Source: Pelagibacteraceae bacterium AG-470-E16
Lineage (GTDB): Bacteria > Pseudomonadota > Alphaproteobacteria > Pelagibacterales > Pelagibacteraceae
Reading direction: 5' to 3'
Assembly: GCA_003209195.1 (NCBI GenBank)
Contig: QCSF01000001.1
Location: forward strand, 112,271-176,270
Length of the DNA: 64,000 nucleotides
The notes beneath the pieces are model-generated. The model was given only the letters and a program-made list of their open reading frames with translations, did not search any database and was not told where the DNA came from. Numbering within the stretch: position 1 is the first letter of the stretch; each line of letters opens with the position of its first letter. Shown here one piece after another: positions 20,781-33,244 of the stretch. Both the position numbers and the translations under genes were made by a program.

Positions 20781-22751
20781 TTATACAAAATTTATTGGAT
20801 CGACATCAATTTGTAGTTTTAAATTCATTGGTAACTGAGCATGTTGAAGTTTTTTTTTAATCAGAATTTGGGGAGTAACTTTAGGGTTGTATTTTATAAG
20901 TAAACGATACCTAAACATAGATTTAATTTTATATATTGAAGCACTGACTGGTCCATAAATTTGTACAAATTCATTTTTTGGTAAATATTGTTTCAAAATA
21001 ATAGCAAATTTCTCAACTTGAAAACTGTTTTTGCCCGAAATAATAATAGATATAAATTTATAAAATGGGGGAAGATTTGATGTTTTTCTAAAATTAATTT
21101 CATTTTCATAAAAATTTTGTGAATTTAAATTTGCAAGAGATTTAAAAATATTATTTTGATCATCAAACGTCTGCAAAAAAATTTTTGATTTTTTATTAAA
21201 ACGTCCTGCTCTACCTGTTAATTGATATAATAATTGGTAATTTTTTTCATATGCTCTAATATCACTTCCTAAAAAAGAACTGTCGCAATTAACAGCAACA
21301 ATACAATTTAAGTTTTTAAAATTAAAACCCTTAGATATAATCTGAGTCGCCACTATAATTTTAGTTTTATTATCTTCTATATTTTTTAATTGCTGAGAAA
21401 ATTTTTTATAATCTGTTAAATCGCTTGATAAGATATCTATTTTATATCCCTTAAATTTTATCTGAACTTCTTCATAAATTTTTTCTAAACCTACTCCATA
21501 TAGCTTAAATTCACATTTTAAATTATCATTACATTCTCTTAAAAGTTTTGATGAATAATTACAATAATGACAGATAGCTATATTATTTTTCTTATGATAA
21601 ACCAATCCGACAGAACATTTTGGACATTCTAACCTTTTCAGACATTTGTAACAAAATAAGAAAGTTGAATGACCCCTGCGGTTTATGAAAAATAAAACCT
21701 GTTCGCCTTTATCAAGATATTTTTGAACTCCGTTTATTACTTTGTCAGAAATAAAATTATTGTTTGATATGTTGTTTTTATCTAGTTTTATAGTTTCAAT
21801 TTCTGGTATCTCAGATTTATTAAATCTATTTTTTAAGAAAAAATAATTATATTTTTTTTTTGTTGAGTTGTAAAAAGTCTCTACAGAAGGAGTTGCACTC
21901 ACTAAAAAAACTGGAAACTTTTCTATAGAAGCCTGGAGTATTGCCATATCTCTTACATTGAACGATATACCATCTTCTTGTTTATATGAATTATCATGCT
22001 CCTCATCAATTATGATAAGCCTTAAATTTTGATAAGGAAGAAATAAAGCTGATCTTGCTCCTAATATTAAATTTATTTTATTTTTAAAAACTCCTTTCCA
22101 TATTTTTTTTTTATTTCTATCAGTAACACCTGAGTGCCAAATTGCTGGCTTATAATTAAAAAAAAACTTAAAACGTTCTGCTATCTGCTCGCTTAAACCT
22201 TTTTCAGGTAACAATACCAAAACCTGATGTCCATCAGTTAGAGCTTTTTTAATAATCTCAAAATATATATGTGTCTTTCCGGAACCAGGAATACCTTGTA
22301 ACAGATTTGTTGAATGTAAATTAAAATCAATTTTTTTTTCTATATCTTTCAATATTAATTGCTGTTCTTTATTTAAAGATTTTTTTTGATTAATTTTTGG
22401 AATATATTCTTTAAATTCATTAATTTTTTTTAATCCTTTATTCAAACTTAAAAATCCTTTTTTGTATAAAAATAAATTTAAGATTAAACCTTTATTTATC
22501 AAATTATAATTTGCCATTTGTTCAATGAAATTTATTTTTTTTTGTTTAAAAATTGGAAAATCTATTACATTTTCAATTATTTTGATTTGAATTTTTTTCT
22601 TGAGAGGTTTGGAGTTTAGTTTCCATACTACGCCCATTAACTTTTTATTTCTAAAGGATACTAGTACAAAATTACCTATTTTAAGATTTTGATCCGTTTT
22701 ATAAGTAAATGATTGATCAAAATTTAATGGTAATAAAACATCAACTAGCAT
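20781..22751 (-). CDS. priA: primosomal protein N' (replication restart helicase)
   Basis: 3'-to-5' superfamily-2 helicase that restarts collapsed replication forks. At 656 residues it is on the short side for PriA. Walker A GIPGSGKTH near 153, DEEH box IDEEHDNSYKQEDG, motif III VSATPSVETF, and the zinc-binding cysteine clusters CYKCLKRLECPKC and CHYC are present. One further half-pair is altered: the last cluster reads CNDNLKC instead of the usual CxxC. C-terminal motif TQIISKGFNFKNL and LTGRAGR complete the helicase core. Divergent from the transaldolase gene. Confidence 0.95.
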   Translation of the reverse strand: MLVDVLLPLNFDQSFTYKTDQNLKIGNFVLVSFRNKKLMGVVWKLNSKPLKKKIQIKIIENVIDFPIFKQKKINFIEQMANYNLINKGLILNLFLYKKGFLSLNKGLKKINEFKEYIPKINQKKSLNKEQQLILKDIEKKIDFNLHSTNLLQGIPGSGKTHIYFEIIKKALTDGHQVLVLLPEKGLSEQIAERFKFFFNYKPAIWHSGVTDRNKKKIWKGVFKNKINLILGARSALFLPYQNLRLIIIDEEHDNSYKQEDGISFNVRDMAILQASIEKFPVFLVSATPSVETFYNSTKKKYNYFFLKNRFNKSEIPEIETIKLDKNNISNNNFISDKVINGVQKYLDKGEQVLFFINRRGHSTFLFCYKCLKRLECPKCSVGLVYHKKNNIAICHYCNYSSKLLRECNDNLKCEFKLYGVGLEKIYEEVQIKFKGYKIDILSSDLTDYKKFSQQLKNIEDNKTKIIVATQIISKGFNFKNLNCIVAVNCDSSFLGSDIRAYEKNYQLLYQLTGRAGRFNKKSKIFLQTFDDQNNIFKSLANLNSQNFYENEINFRKTSNLPPFYKFISIIISGKNSFQVEKFAIILKQYLPKNEFVQIYGPVSASIYKIKSMFRYRLLIKYNPKVTPQILIKKKLQHAQLPMNLKLQIDVDPINFV

Positions 22752-22788
22752 AATACATCTTTATACTTATATAATTATAAATTTTTTT

Positions 22789-23445
22789 ATGAAAATATAC
22801 ATTGACTCATCAGATATTAAAGAAATCAAAAATATTAATAAAACAAATATGGTGGATGGAATTACAACAAATCCATCGCTTATTGCAAAACAAAATAAAA
22901 ATATAAAACTAATACTCAAAGAGATTTGTCAAGAAGTAAAAGGGCCAGTTAGTGCAGAGGTAGCAGCCATAAGTATTGATGATATGATTAAAGAGGCAAG
23001 AATATTAAAAAGAATTGCCAAAAATATAGTAATAAAACTACCTCTGACATTTGATGGTTTAAATGCATGCTCCATACTATCAAGAAAAGGTTATCAGACA
23101 AACGTAACTCTATGTTTTTCTGCATCACAAGCTTTGTTGGCAGCAAAAGCGGGAGCTACGTTTATATCTCCATTTATTGGTAGGTTAGATGATATTGGTG
23201 AAAACGGATCACAACTGATTTTCGATATCAAAAAAATGTTTGATAATTATAAAGAAATTAAAACTAAAATTTTAGCCGCCTCTATTAGAAGCGCTGAACA
23301 TTTCTGTGAAGTTGCTAAAGCTGGTGCTGATATTGCAACAATTCCACCAAAATTATTTCATAATTTATATAAACATGATTTAACTGATAAAGGTTTGAAG
23401 GCTTTTTTAGACGACTGGCAAAATACTAATCAGAAAATTGAGTAG
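22789..23445 (+). CDS. fructose-6-phosphate aldolase / transaldolase-like protein
   Basis: Short TIM-barrel transaldolase of 218 residues (TalC/MipB/FSA family). Seen: IYIDSSDIKEI, VDGITTNPSLI, the Schiff-base lysine in IVIKLPLT near residue 85, QTNVTLCFSASQALLAAKAGA, SPFIGRLDDIG, and ILAASIRSAEH. It interconverts sugar phosphates of the non-oxidative pentose phosphate pathway, or cleaves fructose 6-phosphate; the two activities cannot be separated from sequence here. It ends exactly where the convergent lpdA ends. Confidence 0.9.
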   Translation: MKIYIDSSDIKEIKNINKTNMVDGITTNPSLIAKQNKNIKLILKEICQEVKGPVSAEVAAISIDDMIKEARILKRIAKNIVIKLPLTFDGLNACSILSRKGYQTNVTLCFSASQALLAAKAGATFISPFIGRLDDIGENGSQLIFDIKKMFDNYKEIKTKILAASIRSAEHFCEVAKAGADIATIPPKLFHNLYKHDLTDKGLKAFLDDWQNTNQKIE

Positions 23446-24846
23446 TTACATATGTATTGGTCTTTTATCAACCGCTAAAGCGGCTTCTTTTACAGCTTCT
23501 GTTAATGTTGGATGTGCATGACAAGTTCTTGCAATGTCCTCAGAACTTGCACCGAATTCCATAGCTAATGCCAATTCAGCAATCAGATTACCTGCATCAG
23601 GACCAACTATGTGAACACCGAGGACCTTATCATTTTTTTTATCTGCTAATATTTTAACAAATCCCTCAGCTACATCATTAACTTTGGCTTTTGAATTTGC
23701 CATAAAAGGAAATTTTCCAACATTATACTCAATCATACTTTTTTTTAGTTCTTCCTCAGACTTACCAACTGATGCTACTTCAGGATGAGTATAAACCACA
23801 TTGGGAATTACATTGTAATTAACATGTCCAAATTTCCCAGATATTATTTCTGCGACAGCTATGCCTTCCTCTTCAGCTTTATGCGCTAACATCGGCCCTG
23901 CAACAACATCTCCAATTGCATAAATATTTTTTACATTGGTCTTGAAATGCTTATCAATTTTTATTCTACCCTTGCTGTCTTTTTCAACTTGTGCATTTTC
24001 TAATTTTAAACCAGATGTATTAGCTTTTCTCCCAATACAAACTAAAACAACATCAGCATTTATGTTTTGATTTGATCCATTTTTTTCAAATTCTACAATA
24101 GCTCCATCACTATTATTTCTAATAGCGTTAACTTTTGCAGATAAATGAAATTTCATACCTTGCTTTTTTAAAATTTTATAGAAACTTTCAGATACTTCTT
24201 TATCCATACCAGTTAGTACATGATCCAGATATTCTACAACTTCTACATCTGCTCCAAGTTTCATCCATGCAGAACCAAGTTCTAATCCAATAACTCCTCC
24301 ACCAATTACAACCATTCTTTTAGGAACTTTTTTAAGATCTAGAGCTCCTGTTGATGATACAATTTTTTTTTCGTCAATATTAACATTTGGAAGCGTTGTT
24401 ATTGATGAACCTGTCGCAATTATAATATGTTTTCCTTTAATATTATTTTCTGTGCCGTCAATATTTTTAATATTTACAGTATCTTTAGATAAAAAGCTCC
24501 CATGACCCTTAATGTATGTAACTTTGTTTTTTTTAAATAAAAACTCTATACCTTTAGTTAGACCATTTACAGTTTTTAACTTATGTTTCATCATTTTAGA
24601 AACATCTAAAGATAATTCTCCAGTTGATATACCTATCTTATCAAATTCATTATTTGCCTTATAGTACATTTCCGCAGAATGTAATAATGACTTTGATGGA
24701 ATACATCCAACATTTAAACAAGTTCCTCCAAGTGATCCTCTTGACTCAATGCATACAGTCTTATGTCCTAATTGCGATGCCCTTATGGCACACACATACC
24801 CCCCAGGGCCACCACCAATAACTATTACATCAAAATTTTCAATCAT
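23446..24846 (-). CDS. lpdA: dihydrolipoyl dehydrogenase
   Basis: E3 flavoprotein that reoxidises dihydrolipoyl groups with NAD+. FAD-binding [15 protein letters not shown] near the N-terminus, redox disulfide [16 protein letters not shown] (Cys43, Cys48), NAD-binding [31 protein letters not shown], and the active-site base in [16 protein letters not shown]. 466 residues. Last gene after sucA-sucB, with which it forms 2-oxoglutarate dehydrogenase; it may also serve pyruvate dehydrogenase and the glycine cleavage system. Its ATG overlaps the sucB stop. Confidence 0.97.
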   Translation of the reverse strand: MIENFDVIVIGGGPGGYVCAIRASQLGHKTVCIESRGSLGGTCLNVGCIPSKSLLHSAEMYYKANNEFDKIGISTGELSLDVSKMMKHKLKTVNGLTKGIEFLFKKNKVTYIKGHGSFLSKDTVNIKNIDGTENNIKGKHIIIATGSSITTLPNVNIDEKKIVSSTGALDLKKVPKRMVVIGGGVIGLELGSAWMKLGADVEVVEYLDHVLTGMDKEVSESFYKILKKQGMKFHLSAKVNAIRNNSDGAIVEFEKNGSNQNINADVVLVCIGRKANTSGLKLENAQVEKDSKGRIKIDKHFKTNVKNIYAIGDVVAGPMLAHKAEEEGIAVAEIISGKFGHVNYNVIPNVVYTHPEVASVGKSEEELKKSMIEYNVGKFPFMANSKAKVNDVAEGFVKILADKKNDKVLGVHIVGPDAGNLIAELALAMEFGASSEDIARTCHAHPTLTEAVKEAALAVDKRPIHM

Positions 24847-26054
24847 AGATTTAAAAAAAGTCTTCGCGGATCTTCTAAAATTTCTTTTGCCCTCACTAAA
24901 AATGATACGGCTTCTTTACCGTCAATAATTCTGTGATCGTAAGACAAAGCTAAATACATCATAGGTCTGATCTCAATCTTTCCTTTTACAACAATAGGCC
25001 TTTGTATAATATTATGCATAGCCAACACCCCAGATTGTGGAGGATTTAATATTGGTGTAGAAAGCATAGATCCATAAATGCCACCATTTGTTAATGTAAA
25101 TGTTCCTTCTTGCAGATCATCTATTGTCAATTGACCATCTCTCGCCTTAGAACCAAGCTTAATAATTTCATTTTCTATTTGTGCAAAAGACATTTCATCA
25201 GCATTTCTCACCACGGGTACTACTAAACCTTTATCCGTTCCTACAGCGACTCCAATATTATAATAATTCTTATAAACTATTTCTTCACCTTGTATTTCTG
25301 CATTTACTACTGGAAAAGTTTGCAGTGCATTTACACACGCCTTCACAAAAAAAGACATGAACCCAAGTTTAACATTGTAAACTTTTTCAAACTCTTCTTT
25401 ATTATCTTTTCTTATTTGCATTATCATTGACATGTCAATTTCATTAAAAGTAGTTAGCATTGCAGCAGTATTCTGTGCCTCTTTTAATCTCTTTGCTATA
25501 GTTGACCTCAGCCTTGACATCTTTATTCTTTCCTCAGGTCCTGAATTTTCAAATTTTTTATCTCTTGCTGGACTAAGCCCCATTAAACCTATTAAATCAC
25601 TTTTCAAAATTTGGCCTCTTTTTCCGCTTCCATGAATACTGGATATGTTTAAATTATTTTCAGCAATCACACGTTTAGCAGCAGGCGATGTCTCTATAGA
25701 TTTCTTTTCAACATTTAGTTTTACAACTTTTGACTTGTCCTGAATGCCAAATTCCTTATCATCAAGTTTTTCTACATTTTCGATTTTTTTTTCAGTTTTT
25801 TGTACATTTACTTTTGCTTGCTCGCCAATTACTCCTAGCTTTGCGCCTACTTCAACTGAATCTCCTTGATTAATACTAATTTCAGCCAACACTCCACTTG
25901 ATGGTGAAGTAACCTCGACGCTTACTTTATCTGTTTCTAATTCCACTAATGGTTCATCCTCGCTTACAGAATCACCAATATTTTTTAACCATTTTGCTAC
26001 AGTGGCCTCCGTGACGGACTCTCCTAGTGTTGGGACTAATATTGGCGCGCTCAT
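24843..26054 (-). CDS. sucB: 2-oxoglutarate dehydrogenase E2 (dihydrolipoyl succinyltransferase)
   Basis: Transfers succinyl groups to CoA. N-terminal lipoyl domain with the lipoylated lysine in [11 protein letters not shown] (Lys43), a Lys/Glu-rich linker (about 80-110), a peripheral subunit-binding domain ([20 protein letters not shown]), and the catalytic domain with the C-terminal active-site motif [14 protein letters not shown] start at ATG 26054, which overlaps the sucA stop (ATGA), instead of the TTG one codon earlier. 403 residues, a normal single-lipoyl E2. Confidence 0.97.
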   Translation of the reverse strand: MSAPILVPTLGESVTEATVAKWLKNIGDSVSEDEPLVELETDKVSVEVTSPSSGVLAEISINQGDSVEVGAKLGVIGEQAKVNVQKTEKKIENVEKLDDKEFGIQDKSKVVKLNVEKKSIETSPAAKRVIAENNLNISSIHGSGKRGQILKSDLIGLMGLSPARDKKFENSGPEERIKMSRLRSTIAKRLKEAQNTAAMLTTFNEIDMSMIMQIRKDNKEEFEKVYNVKLGFMSFFVKACVNALQTFPVVNAEIQGEEIVYKNYYNIGVAVGTDKGLVVPVVRNADEMSFAQIENEIIKLGSKARDGQLTIDDLQEGTFTLTNGGIYGSMLSTPILNPPQSGVLAMHNIIQRPIVVKGKIEIRPMMYLALSYDHRIIDGKEAVSFLVRAKEILEDPRRLFLNL

Positions 26055-28984
26055 CAAAATGTAATAGCTTTTGTAACAATTTCTTCTTGTTGAGCAAGAT
26101 GTTTTTTCAAATAACCTGTCGCAGGAGACGCAGAAGGTGATCTTCCGCTATAACTAATTTTTTTTGATTTAGCTTTAATTATTTCAAGAGTATAATTTAT
26201 ATATCTTTCTACATGATTCCAGCTTCCCATATTCTGTGGTTCCTCCTGACACCAGATAAATTTTTTGGCATTTGAAAATTTACTCAGATGTTTTGCTAAA
26301 GTTTTTGCTGGGAATGGATAAAGTTGCTCAATACGAATTAATTGAACTTTGTTAGCTTTAAGTTTTTCTCTTATATCAACTAAATCATAATAAATTTTTC
26401 CACTGCATAATACTACTCTCTCAATTTTTTTATCTTTCACTAATGATATCAAGTTATACTTAGCAAAATCAGCTTTATCTGACAGAACTCTGTGAAAAGA
26501 ATTTTCTTTAGAAAAGTCTTCAATTTCAGATACACATCTCTTATGTCTTAATAATGATTTTGGAGTAAGAATTACTAAAGGTTTTCTAAAAGTTCTATGA
26601 ATTTGTCTTCTTAAAGCATGAAAGTAATTTGCAGGTGTTGTGCAGTTTATTACTTGAATATTCTCCTGAGCACATGACTGTAAATACCTTTCAACTCTAG
26701 CCGAGGAGTGCTCGGGTCCTTGACCTTCATACCCATGTGGCAGTAACATAACTAAACCACTGGCTCGTGTCCATTTTTTCTCTCCGGAACATATAAATTG
26801 ATCAAAAATTACTTGTGCACCGTTCGCAAAATCGCCAAATTGAGCTTCCCATAAAACCAAAGTGTCTGGATCAGTTAGTGAGTATCCATATTCAAACCCT
26901 AATACACCCATTTCAGATAACAAACTGTCGATAACTTCTACTTTACCTTGCTTTAAAGAAATATTTTTAATTGGAAAATATCTTTCACCTGTAACCTGAT
27001 CATTTATACCAGCATGTCTATGACTAAATGTTCCTCTTACTGTATCTTGACCGACTAACCTAACACCGTAACCTTCTTCAGACAAACTAGCAAGTGCCAA
27101 TGTTTCGGCAAGAGCCCAATCAATATTTTTTCCTGTTTTCAACATTTTTAGTCTATTCTCAAAAATTCTTGAAATAGTTTTATGAGGGTTAAAACTAGTT
27201 GGAATAGAGCATACTTTTTTTCCTACTTCATGAATTTTTTTTAAATCTATTCCCGTTAATCCTCTTCTATCCTGTCCAGTTTCAGAGGTAAATTTAGACC
27301 ATACGCCCGTAAACCAATCATATTCATTTGATCTATAATTTTTAGATGCCTTAAACTCTTCGTCTAATTTTTTTTGATAATCTTCCTTCTGTTTTTTAAA
27401 ATTATCTTTAGAAATGATTTCATCATCAATTAATTTTTTAGCATAGATATTTAAAGTACTCTCTTGTTTCTTAATTTTCTTGTACATAATAGGCTGGGTA
27501 AAAGATGGCTCATCTCCCTCATTATGACCGAATTTTCTATAACAAAAAATATCAATTACCACATCTCGTCTAAATTTTTGTCTATACTCTGTAGCTATTT
27601 TCGCACAATAAGTAACTGCTTCAGGGTCATCACCATTTACATGAAATATTGGAGCCTGAACCATTTTTGCTACTTCAGAGGGGTAAGGAGAAGATCTTGC
27701 AAACTCAGGTTGTGTTGTAAATCCAATTTGATTATTTATTATAATGTGAATTGTTCCACCAATATTATGACCAGTTAATCCAGACATTGCAAAACATTCA
27801 GCAACAATTCCTTGTCCTGCAAAAGCAGCATCACCATGAAGCAAAATTGGAATAACTTGATTTCTATTTTTATCGTTATGAAAATCTTGTTTTGCTCGCG
27901 CTTGTCCCAAAACAACAGGGTTAACTGCTTCTAGGTGAGATGGATTTGCGGTTAAACTTACATGTACTAAGTTTCCATCAAATTCTCTATTAGCTGAAGC
28001 ACCTAAATGGTATTTAACATCACCAGAAACCCCACCACTTGCTATTCCAGGATCACCAGAAAATTCTTTAAAAATTTTTTTTAATGGCTTCTGTATTACA
28101 TTAGTTAAAATATTTAATCTTCCTCTATGTGGCATTCCAATTTTAACTTCTTTACAACCTAAAGCACCACCTTTTTTTATAATTTGTTCCATGGCTGGTA
28201 TTAAAGACTCACATCCATCTAACCCAAATCTTTTTGTTCCAACAAATTTTTTTGCTAGATACTTCTCAAACTCGTCAGCCTCAATTAGACGATTTAAAAT
28301 TGCTTTTTTTCCTTTTGCGGTAAACTGAATATCTTTATCTTTTCCTTCAATTCTTTGTTGTATCCAGCTTTTTTCATCTGGGTCAGTCATATGCATAAAT
28401 TCAAATCCGATATTTGAGCAATAAGTACGATTTAAAATTAATAATATTTCCTCTAACGTTGCGCATTTTAATCCTAACACATTGTCTAAATAAATTTTTT
28501 TATTATAATCTTTATCAGTAAAACCATAAGATTTTGGATCTAACTCTGTGGCATAATTCTTTTTAATTAATTGTAGAGGATCTAAAGCAGCATTTAAATG
28601 GCCCCTAATTCTAAAAGCTCTTATCATCATGATAGCTCTTACAGAATCTTTTGTAGCATCTTCAATATCCTTATCGGAACTATATGGTTTCACATTTCTG
28701 ATTTTTTCTCCTATTGAAAAATTTAATTCTTTAGGAAGAAACTTTTCATATGAATCTGGGTCTGAGATTGAAGATGATTTTAATTTTTTTGGTGACCATG
28801 ATGGCTCAAATTTGTATTCATCAATTTCATTATTAATATTGATACCCTCAAAATAATTTTTCCAACTTTCAGGAATATCGCCGGGATCACGACAAAATTT
28901 TTCATACATTTCTTCTATATAAGATGAATTAGACTTGCTCAAAAAAGAAGTAGTTTGCAATATTTTATTTTTTTGCGAGGACAT
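26054..28984 (-). CDS. sucA: 2-oxoglutarate dehydrogenase E1
   Basis: Thiamine-diphosphate-dependent decarboxylase of 976 residues, the usual length of OGDH E1. Seen: the N-terminal E2-interaction stretch ([24 protein letters not shown]), [45 protein letters not shown], the ThDP-Mg site ([11 protein letters not shown]), [36 protein letters not shown], and the C-terminal [11 protein letters not shown]. Co-transcribed with sucD upstream (16 bp) and sucB downstream (overlap). Confidence 0.98.
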   Translation of the reverse strand: MSSQKNKILQTTSFLSKSNSSYIEEMYEKFCRDPGDIPESWKNYFEGININNEIDEYKFEPSWSPKKLKSSSISDPDSYEKFLPKELNFSIGEKIRNVKPYSSDKDIEDATKDSVRAIMMIRAFRIRGHLNAALDPLQLIKKNYATELDPKSYGFTDKDYNKKIYLDNVLGLKCATLEEILLILNRTYCSNIGFEFMHMTDPDEKSWIQQRIEGKDKDIQFTAKGKKAILNRLIEADEFEKYLAKKFVGTKRFGLDGCESLIPAMEQIIKKGGALGCKEVKIGMPHRGRLNILTNVIQKPLKKIFKEFSGDPGIASGGVSGDVKYHLGASANREFDGNLVHVSLTANPSHLEAVNPVVLGQARAKQDFHNDKNRNQVIPILLHGDAAFAGQGIVAECFAMSGLTGHNIGGTIHIIINNQIGFTTQPEFARSSPYPSEVAKMVQAPIFHVNGDDPEAVTYCAKIATEYRQKFRRDVVIDIFCYRKFGHNEGDEPSFTQPIMYKKIKKQESTLNIYAKKLIDDEIISKDNFKKQKEDYQKKLDEEFKASKNYRSNEYDWFTGVWSKFTSETGQDRRGLTGIDLKKIHEVGKKVCSIPTSFNPHKTISRIFENRLKMLKTGKNIDWALAETLALASLSEEGYGVRLVGQDTVRGTFSHRHAGINDQVTGERYFPIKNISLKQGKVEVIDSLLSEMGVLGFEYGYSLTDPDTLVLWEAQFGDFANGAQVIFDQFICSGEKKWTRASGLVMLLPHGYEGQGPEHSSARVERYLQSCAQENIQVINCTTPANYFHALRRQIHRTFRKPLVILTPKSLLRHKRCVSEIEDFSKENSFHRVLSDKADFAKYNLISLVKDKKIERVVLCSGKIYYDLVDIREKLKANKVQLIRIEQLYPFPAKTLAKHLSKFSNAKKFIWCQEEPQNMGSWNHVERYINYTLEIIKAKSKKISYSGRSPSASPATGYLKKHLAQQEEIVTKAITF

Positions 28985-29000
28985 TATAATTTGTATTATA

Positions 29001-29876
29001 TCAAGTATTTAATACTGATTTCAATGTTTTTCCGATATTAGCTGGAGACTGAGCAACTATTATACCACAGGATTGCATTATTTTTATTTTGTCATAGGCC
29101 CCACCTTTCCCTCCAGCTATAATTGCGCCAGCATGACCCATCCTTCTACCAGGTGGAGCAGTGATTCCTGCAATAAATCCAATGGTAGGTTTTTTTATAG
29201 AGCTATTTTTCAAAAACTCTGCCGCTTCCTCCTCAGCTGAACCTCCAATTTCACCAATCATTATGATCGCCTCAGTTTCCTCGTCTTTCAAGAATAAATC
29301 CAAACAATCAACAAAATTAGTACCGTTTATAGGATCACCACCAATCCCAATGCATGTAGATTGACCCAAACCTTCAGCTGAAGTTTGTGCTACCGCTTCA
29401 TATGTAAGAGTGCCAGACCTTGAAACAATACCAATATTACCTTTTTTGTGTATGTGTCCAGGCATAATGCCTATTTTGCATTCATCTGGAGTGATAATAC
29501 CAGGACAGTTCGGGCCGATTAATCTAGAAACAGAAGATTTTAATCGTTCTTTTACTTTAATCATATCTAATATAGGTATACCTTCGGTAATACATACTAT
29601 AAGCGGAATATTTGAGTCTATCGCTTCTATTATAGCTGACGCAGCATACTTTGCTGGAACATAAATCATTGTAGCATTTGCACCCGTCTCTTCTATCGCA
29701 TCCTTTACATTGTCAAAAACAGGTTTTCCTAAATGAATTTGACCACCCTTATTCGGCGTAACTCCAGCAACTAAATTTGTTCCATATGCTAAAGATTGTT
29801 CTGAATGAAAAGATCCATTTACTCCAGTAAAACCTTGGCAAATTAATTTTGTATTTTTATTAACTAAAACTGACAT
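29001..29876 (-). CDS. sucD: succinyl-CoA synthetase subunit alpha
   Basis: Substrate-level phosphorylation in the TCA cycle. 291 residues with [43 protein letters not shown], and the phosphorylated histidine in GHAGAII near residue 248. 1 bp behind sucC; together they form the heterotetramer. Confidence 0.97.
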   Translation of the reverse strand: MSVLVNKNTKLICQGFTGVNGSFHSEQSLAYGTNLVAGVTPNKGGQIHLGKPVFDNVKDAIEETGANATMIYVPAKYAASAIIEAIDSNIPLIVCITEGIPILDMIKVKERLKSSVSRLIGPNCPGIITPDECKIGIMPGHIHKKGNIGIVSRSGTLTYEAVAQTSAEGLGQSTCIGIGGDPINGTNFVDCLDLFLKDEETEAIIMIGEIGGSAEEEAAEFLKNSSIKKPTIGFIAGITAPPGRRMGHAGAIIAGGKGGAYDKIKIMQSCGIIVAQSPANIGKTLKSVLNT

Positions 29877-29877
29877 T

Positions 29878-31038
29878 TTATTTTATAGCTTCAACAATTT
29901 TTTTTGCTGCGTCATTTAAATCATCTGCAGATATTATTTTTAAACCTGAATTATCTAAAATTTGCTTTCCTAATTGAAAATTAGTACCAGCTAATCTTAC
30001 AACTAATGGAACAGTTAAGCCTGTCTCTTTTGCGGCGGCAATAACACCTTCAGCAATAATGTCACATTTCATAATTCCTCCAAAAATATTTATTAATATT
30101 CCTTTCACATTTTTGTCAGACAAAATAATTTTAAAACCAGCAGTAACTTTTTCCTTTGAAGCGCCGCCACCAACATCTAAAAAATTTGCTGGCTCTGATC
30201 CATAAAGATTAATTATATCCATTGTAGCCATTGCTAATCCCGCCCCATTCACCATACACCCAATTTGACCATCTAATTTAATGTATGCCAGACCATATTT
30301 GCTTGCTTCAATTTCCATTGGATCCTCCTCATTTAAATCTCTCAATCCAAGAATTTCTGGCTGTCTGTACAATGCATTATCATCAAAATTAATTTTTGCA
30401 TCCAAACAAATTACTTTTTTTGCTTTTGTTAAAATTAGTGGATTTATTTCAATTAAACTTGCATCAGTTTTAATTAATACTTGATATAAAGATTGAACAA
30501 TTGTTTTTCCATCATCTAAAGAACTTCCTTGAAGATTAAAAGGCTTTAAAATATTTAACACATCTTTTTCTTTAACATTTTCCTCTAAATTAATTCTATG
30601 AGTAGCAATTTTATTTGGATATTTTATTGCCACTTCTTCTATATCCATTCCACCTTCAGCGCTCGATATAAATGCAATTTTTGAAGTCACCCTATCTACT
30701 AAACAAGATAAATAAAATTCTTTTTCTATTTCAGAGGCATCTTCTAAGTACAATCTTTTTATTTTTCTTCCACGAAAGTCGGTTTGATGGGTAACTAAAA
30801 TTTTCCCGAATAGTTTTTCCGCTTCTCTTTTTAGTTCATCAAAATTACCCACGATTTTGATACCTCCAGCCTTGCCTCTTCCGCCAGCATGAATTTGTGC
30901 TTTTACTACAATTTTATCAGTAGTTATTTTTTTTGATGCATCTTCTAGTTCATCTAAACTATATATGACTACACCGTTTGGTACTGGGGCTCCGAATTTT
31001 TTTAGTATTTCTTTTGCCTGATGCTCGTGAATATTCAC
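29878..31038 (-). CDS. sucC: succinyl-CoA synthetase subunit beta
   Basis: ATP-grasp subunit of 386 residues. [22 protein letters not shown] at the N-terminus, [28 protein letters not shown], and [10 protein letters not shown]. Probably the ADP-forming type, as in other proteobacteria. Follows mdh by 2 bp. The order mdh-sucC-sucD-sucA-sucB-lpdA is classic for alphaproteobacteria. Confidence 0.97.
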   Translation of the reverse strand: MNIHEHQAKEILKKFGAPVPNGVVIYSLDELEDASKKITTDKIVVKAQIHAGGRGKAGGIKIVGNFDELKREAEKLFGKILVTHQTDFRGRKIKRLYLEDASEIEKEFYLSCLVDRVTSKIAFISSAEGGMDIEEVAIKYPNKIATHRINLEENVKEKDVLNILKPFNLQGSSLDDGKTIVQSLYQVLIKTDASLIEINPLILTKAKKVICLDAKINFDDNALYRQPEILGLRDLNEEDPMEIEASKYGLAYIKLDGQIGCMVNGAGLAMATMDIINLYGSEPANFLDVGGGASKEKVTAGFKIILSDKNVKGILINIFGGIMKCDIIAEGVIAAAKETGLTVPLVVRLAGTNFQLGKQILDNSGLKIISADDLNDAAKKIVEAIK

Positions 31039-31040
31039 TT

Positions 31041-32000
31041 TTATATTAAAGAAGGATCAATATTTTTAGCTGCATCTAATAATTCATTAACTGCTGCAAT
31101 TGAAATATTAAAATTCTTTTTCTCCTCATCGTCTAAGTCTAACTCTATTATTTTCTCAATACCATTAGATCCTATTACAGCAGGAACCCCAGCATAAAGA
31201 TCATTTACACCATATTTATTATTTAAATAAACTGCACATGGAAGTATTTTTTTTTTATTTTTTATATATGACTCTGCCATATCAACAGCTGAGGCTGCGG
31301 GTGCATAAAATGCTGAGCCATTGCCCAGCAACTTTACAATTTCAGCCCCTCCTTTTCTTGTTCTACTAATTATACTATCTAGTCTTTCTCTAGATATTTT
31401 ACCATTTTTAATAAAATCCGTTAAGTTTTTTCCATCAATTGTTGTGCGGTTTGGCACGGGTACCATCGTATCCCCATGTCCACCAAGAACAAAAGAGTCA
31501 ATTTTTGTAATTGGAACTCGTAACTCTTTTGATAAAAATAATTTAAATCTTGACGTATCCAAAATACCCGCCATCCCCACAACTTTATTTTTTGGTAAAC
31601 CAGAGTATTTTTGCAAAGCCATGACAATAACATCTAGTGGGTTTGTAATACAAATTACAAATGCATTTGGTGAGGATTTAGCAATTCCTTCTCCAACTTG
31701 TTTAATTATTTTTAAATTCGTGCCTAAAAGGTCATCTCTGGTCATTCCGGGTTTTCTTGGAATGCCTGCGGTTATTATGATTACATCTGAGTCTTTTGTA
31801 TCATCATAATTACTCGTTCCTATAAAATTAACATCGAACCCTTCAACAGCAGAAGACTGAGCGATATCTAATGCTTTACCTTTTGCTATACCTTCCACCA
31901 CGTCAAACATGACAACTTCTTTTACTAGTTCTTTTAAACCGATTAGATGAGCTAAAGTTCCTCCTATTTGACCAGAACCAATTAAAGAAATTTTTTTCAT
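31041..32000 (-). CDS. mdh: malate dehydrogenase
   Basis: NAD-dependent oxidation of malate to oxaloacetate; LDH-like (MDH type 3) group. N-terminus [22 protein letters not shown]-binding Asp in VVMFDVVEG, substrate arginines in [14 protein letters not shown], catalytic HGDTMVP near residue 175. I start at ATG 32000 (319 residues); an in-frame TTG at 32021 adds a non-conserved leader. The 74-bp gap after asd suggests a possible separate promoter. Confidence 0.96.
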   Translation of the reverse strand: MKKISLIGSGQIGGTLAHLIGLKELVKEVVMFDVVEGIAKGKALDIAQSSAVEGFDVNFIGTSNYDDTKDSDVIIITAGIPRKPGMTRDDLLGTNLKIIKQVGEGIAKSSPNAFVICITNPLDVIVMALQKYSGLPKNKVVGMAGILDTSRFKLFLSKELRVPITKIDSFVLGGHGDTMVPVPNRTTIDGKNLTDFIKNGKISRERLDSIISRTRKGGAEIVKLLGNGSAFYAPAASAVDMAESYIKNKKKILPCAVYLNNKYGVNDLYAGVPAVIGSNGIEKIIELDLDDEEKKNFNISIAAVNELLDAAKNIDPSLI

Positions 32001-32074
32001 CCTCGCTATATATTTTAACAAACAGAAAAATCAAAGACTAAATTGAAGCATAAAAAGTGAACTTTTAAACAAAT

Positions 32075-33193
32075 TTATCGATGCAAAACTATATTTAACA
32101 TTCTCCTTAATGGTTCAGCGGCTCCCCAGAGTAACTGATCGCCAACTGTAAAAACATTGAGATAATCCTGACCAATATTTAGCTTTCTCACTCTGCCCAC
32201 TGGTATAGTTAATGAACCGCTAACCGCTGCTGGACTCAAATTTTTAATCGTCTCTTCTTTTGTATTGGGAATTAACTTAGTCCACTCGCTTGTCTGATCA
32301 ATAATAGATTTTATATCATCCAAAGGTATGTTTCTTTTTAATTTTATTGTCAATGCAGAACTATGTGAACGCATTGCTCCAATTCTAACACAAGTTCCAT
32401 CAATCAGAACTTGTTTTTTATTTCCTAAAATTTTATTTGTCTCTACACATGCTTTCCATTCTTCTCTTGATTGACCGTTATCTAATTGTTCATCAATCCA
32501 TGGTATTAAACTACCTGCTAAAGGAACACCAAAATAATCAATGGGAAATTCTTTTGAATTCATCATGTTACAAACTTTTTTATCAATATTAAGTATCTCA
32601 GATGATGGATCTTTTAAAAAATCAATAGAGCTATTGTAAAGTTTACCCATTTGATTAATCAACTCTCTCATATTTTTTGAACCACCACCAGATGCGGCTT
32701 GATAAGTCATAGAAGTTATCCAATCTACTAAATCATTTTTAAATAGACCACCAATACCCATCAACATACAGCTAATAGTGCAATTTGCTCCAATAAATTC
32801 TTTTGTTCCTTCTTTTAAAGAGTTTTCAATAATATCAATATTAATAGGATCTAAAACTATCGTACTCTTTTTCTCCATTCGTAAATATGACGCTGCATCA
32901 ATCCAAAAACCCTTCCACCCATTATTCCTTAAATCTTTAAAAATTTTTTTTGTATAATCACTTCCCTGACAAGTTAAAATAACATCCATTTTTTTTAGTT
33001 CATCAATATTCAATGCGTCCTGTAAAATATTGGATCCTTTTCCAACGTTTAAACCAACTTTCCCAACTTGAGAGGTTGAAAAAAATATAGGTTCTTCAAT
33101 TTTTTTAAAATCACCCTCCTCTAACATTCTATTAATTAGTACAGAACCAACCATACCTCTCCACCCAACAAAACCAACCCGTTTTACAGTCAT
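32075..33193 (-). CDS. asd: aspartate-semialdehyde dehydrogenase, enterobacterial type
   Basis: NADPH-dependent reduction of aspartyl phosphate, entry to lysine, threonine and methionine. The 372 residues closely follow the long E. coli-type Asd as I remember it: VGFVGWRGMVGSVL, the active-site cysteine in GANCTISCML (Cys138), YQAASGGGSKNMREL, GVPLAGSLIPWIDEQLDNG, and the C-terminal TVGDQLLWGAAEPLRRML. Most alphaproteobacteria carry the shorter type of about 340 residues, so this may be an old acquisition. Flanked by mmsA and mdh on the same strand, with 51 and 74 bp gaps. It supplies dapF/lysA and metX. Confidence 0.95.
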   Translation of the reverse strand: MTVKRVGFVGWRGMVGSVLINRMLEEGDFKKIEEPIFFSTSQVGKVGLNVGKGSNILQDALNIDELKKMDVILTCQGSDYTKKIFKDLRNNGWKGFWIDAASYLRMEKKSTIVLDPINIDIIENSLKEGTKEFIGANCTISCMLMGIGGLFKNDLVDWITSMTYQAASGGGSKNMRELINQMGKLYNSSIDFLKDPSSEILNIDKKVCNMMNSKEFPIDYFGVPLAGSLIPWIDEQLDNGQSREEWKACVETNKILGNKKQVLIDGTCVRIGAMRSHSSALTIKLKRNIPLDDIKSIIDQTSEWTKLIPNTKEETIKNLSPAAVSGSLTIPVGRVRKLNIGQDYLNVFTVGDQLLWGAAEPLRRMLNIVLHR

Positions 33194-33244
33194 AAATTAA
33201 CTATAAATCAATTTTATATTAATTGTAAAATAAATTAGAGATAT

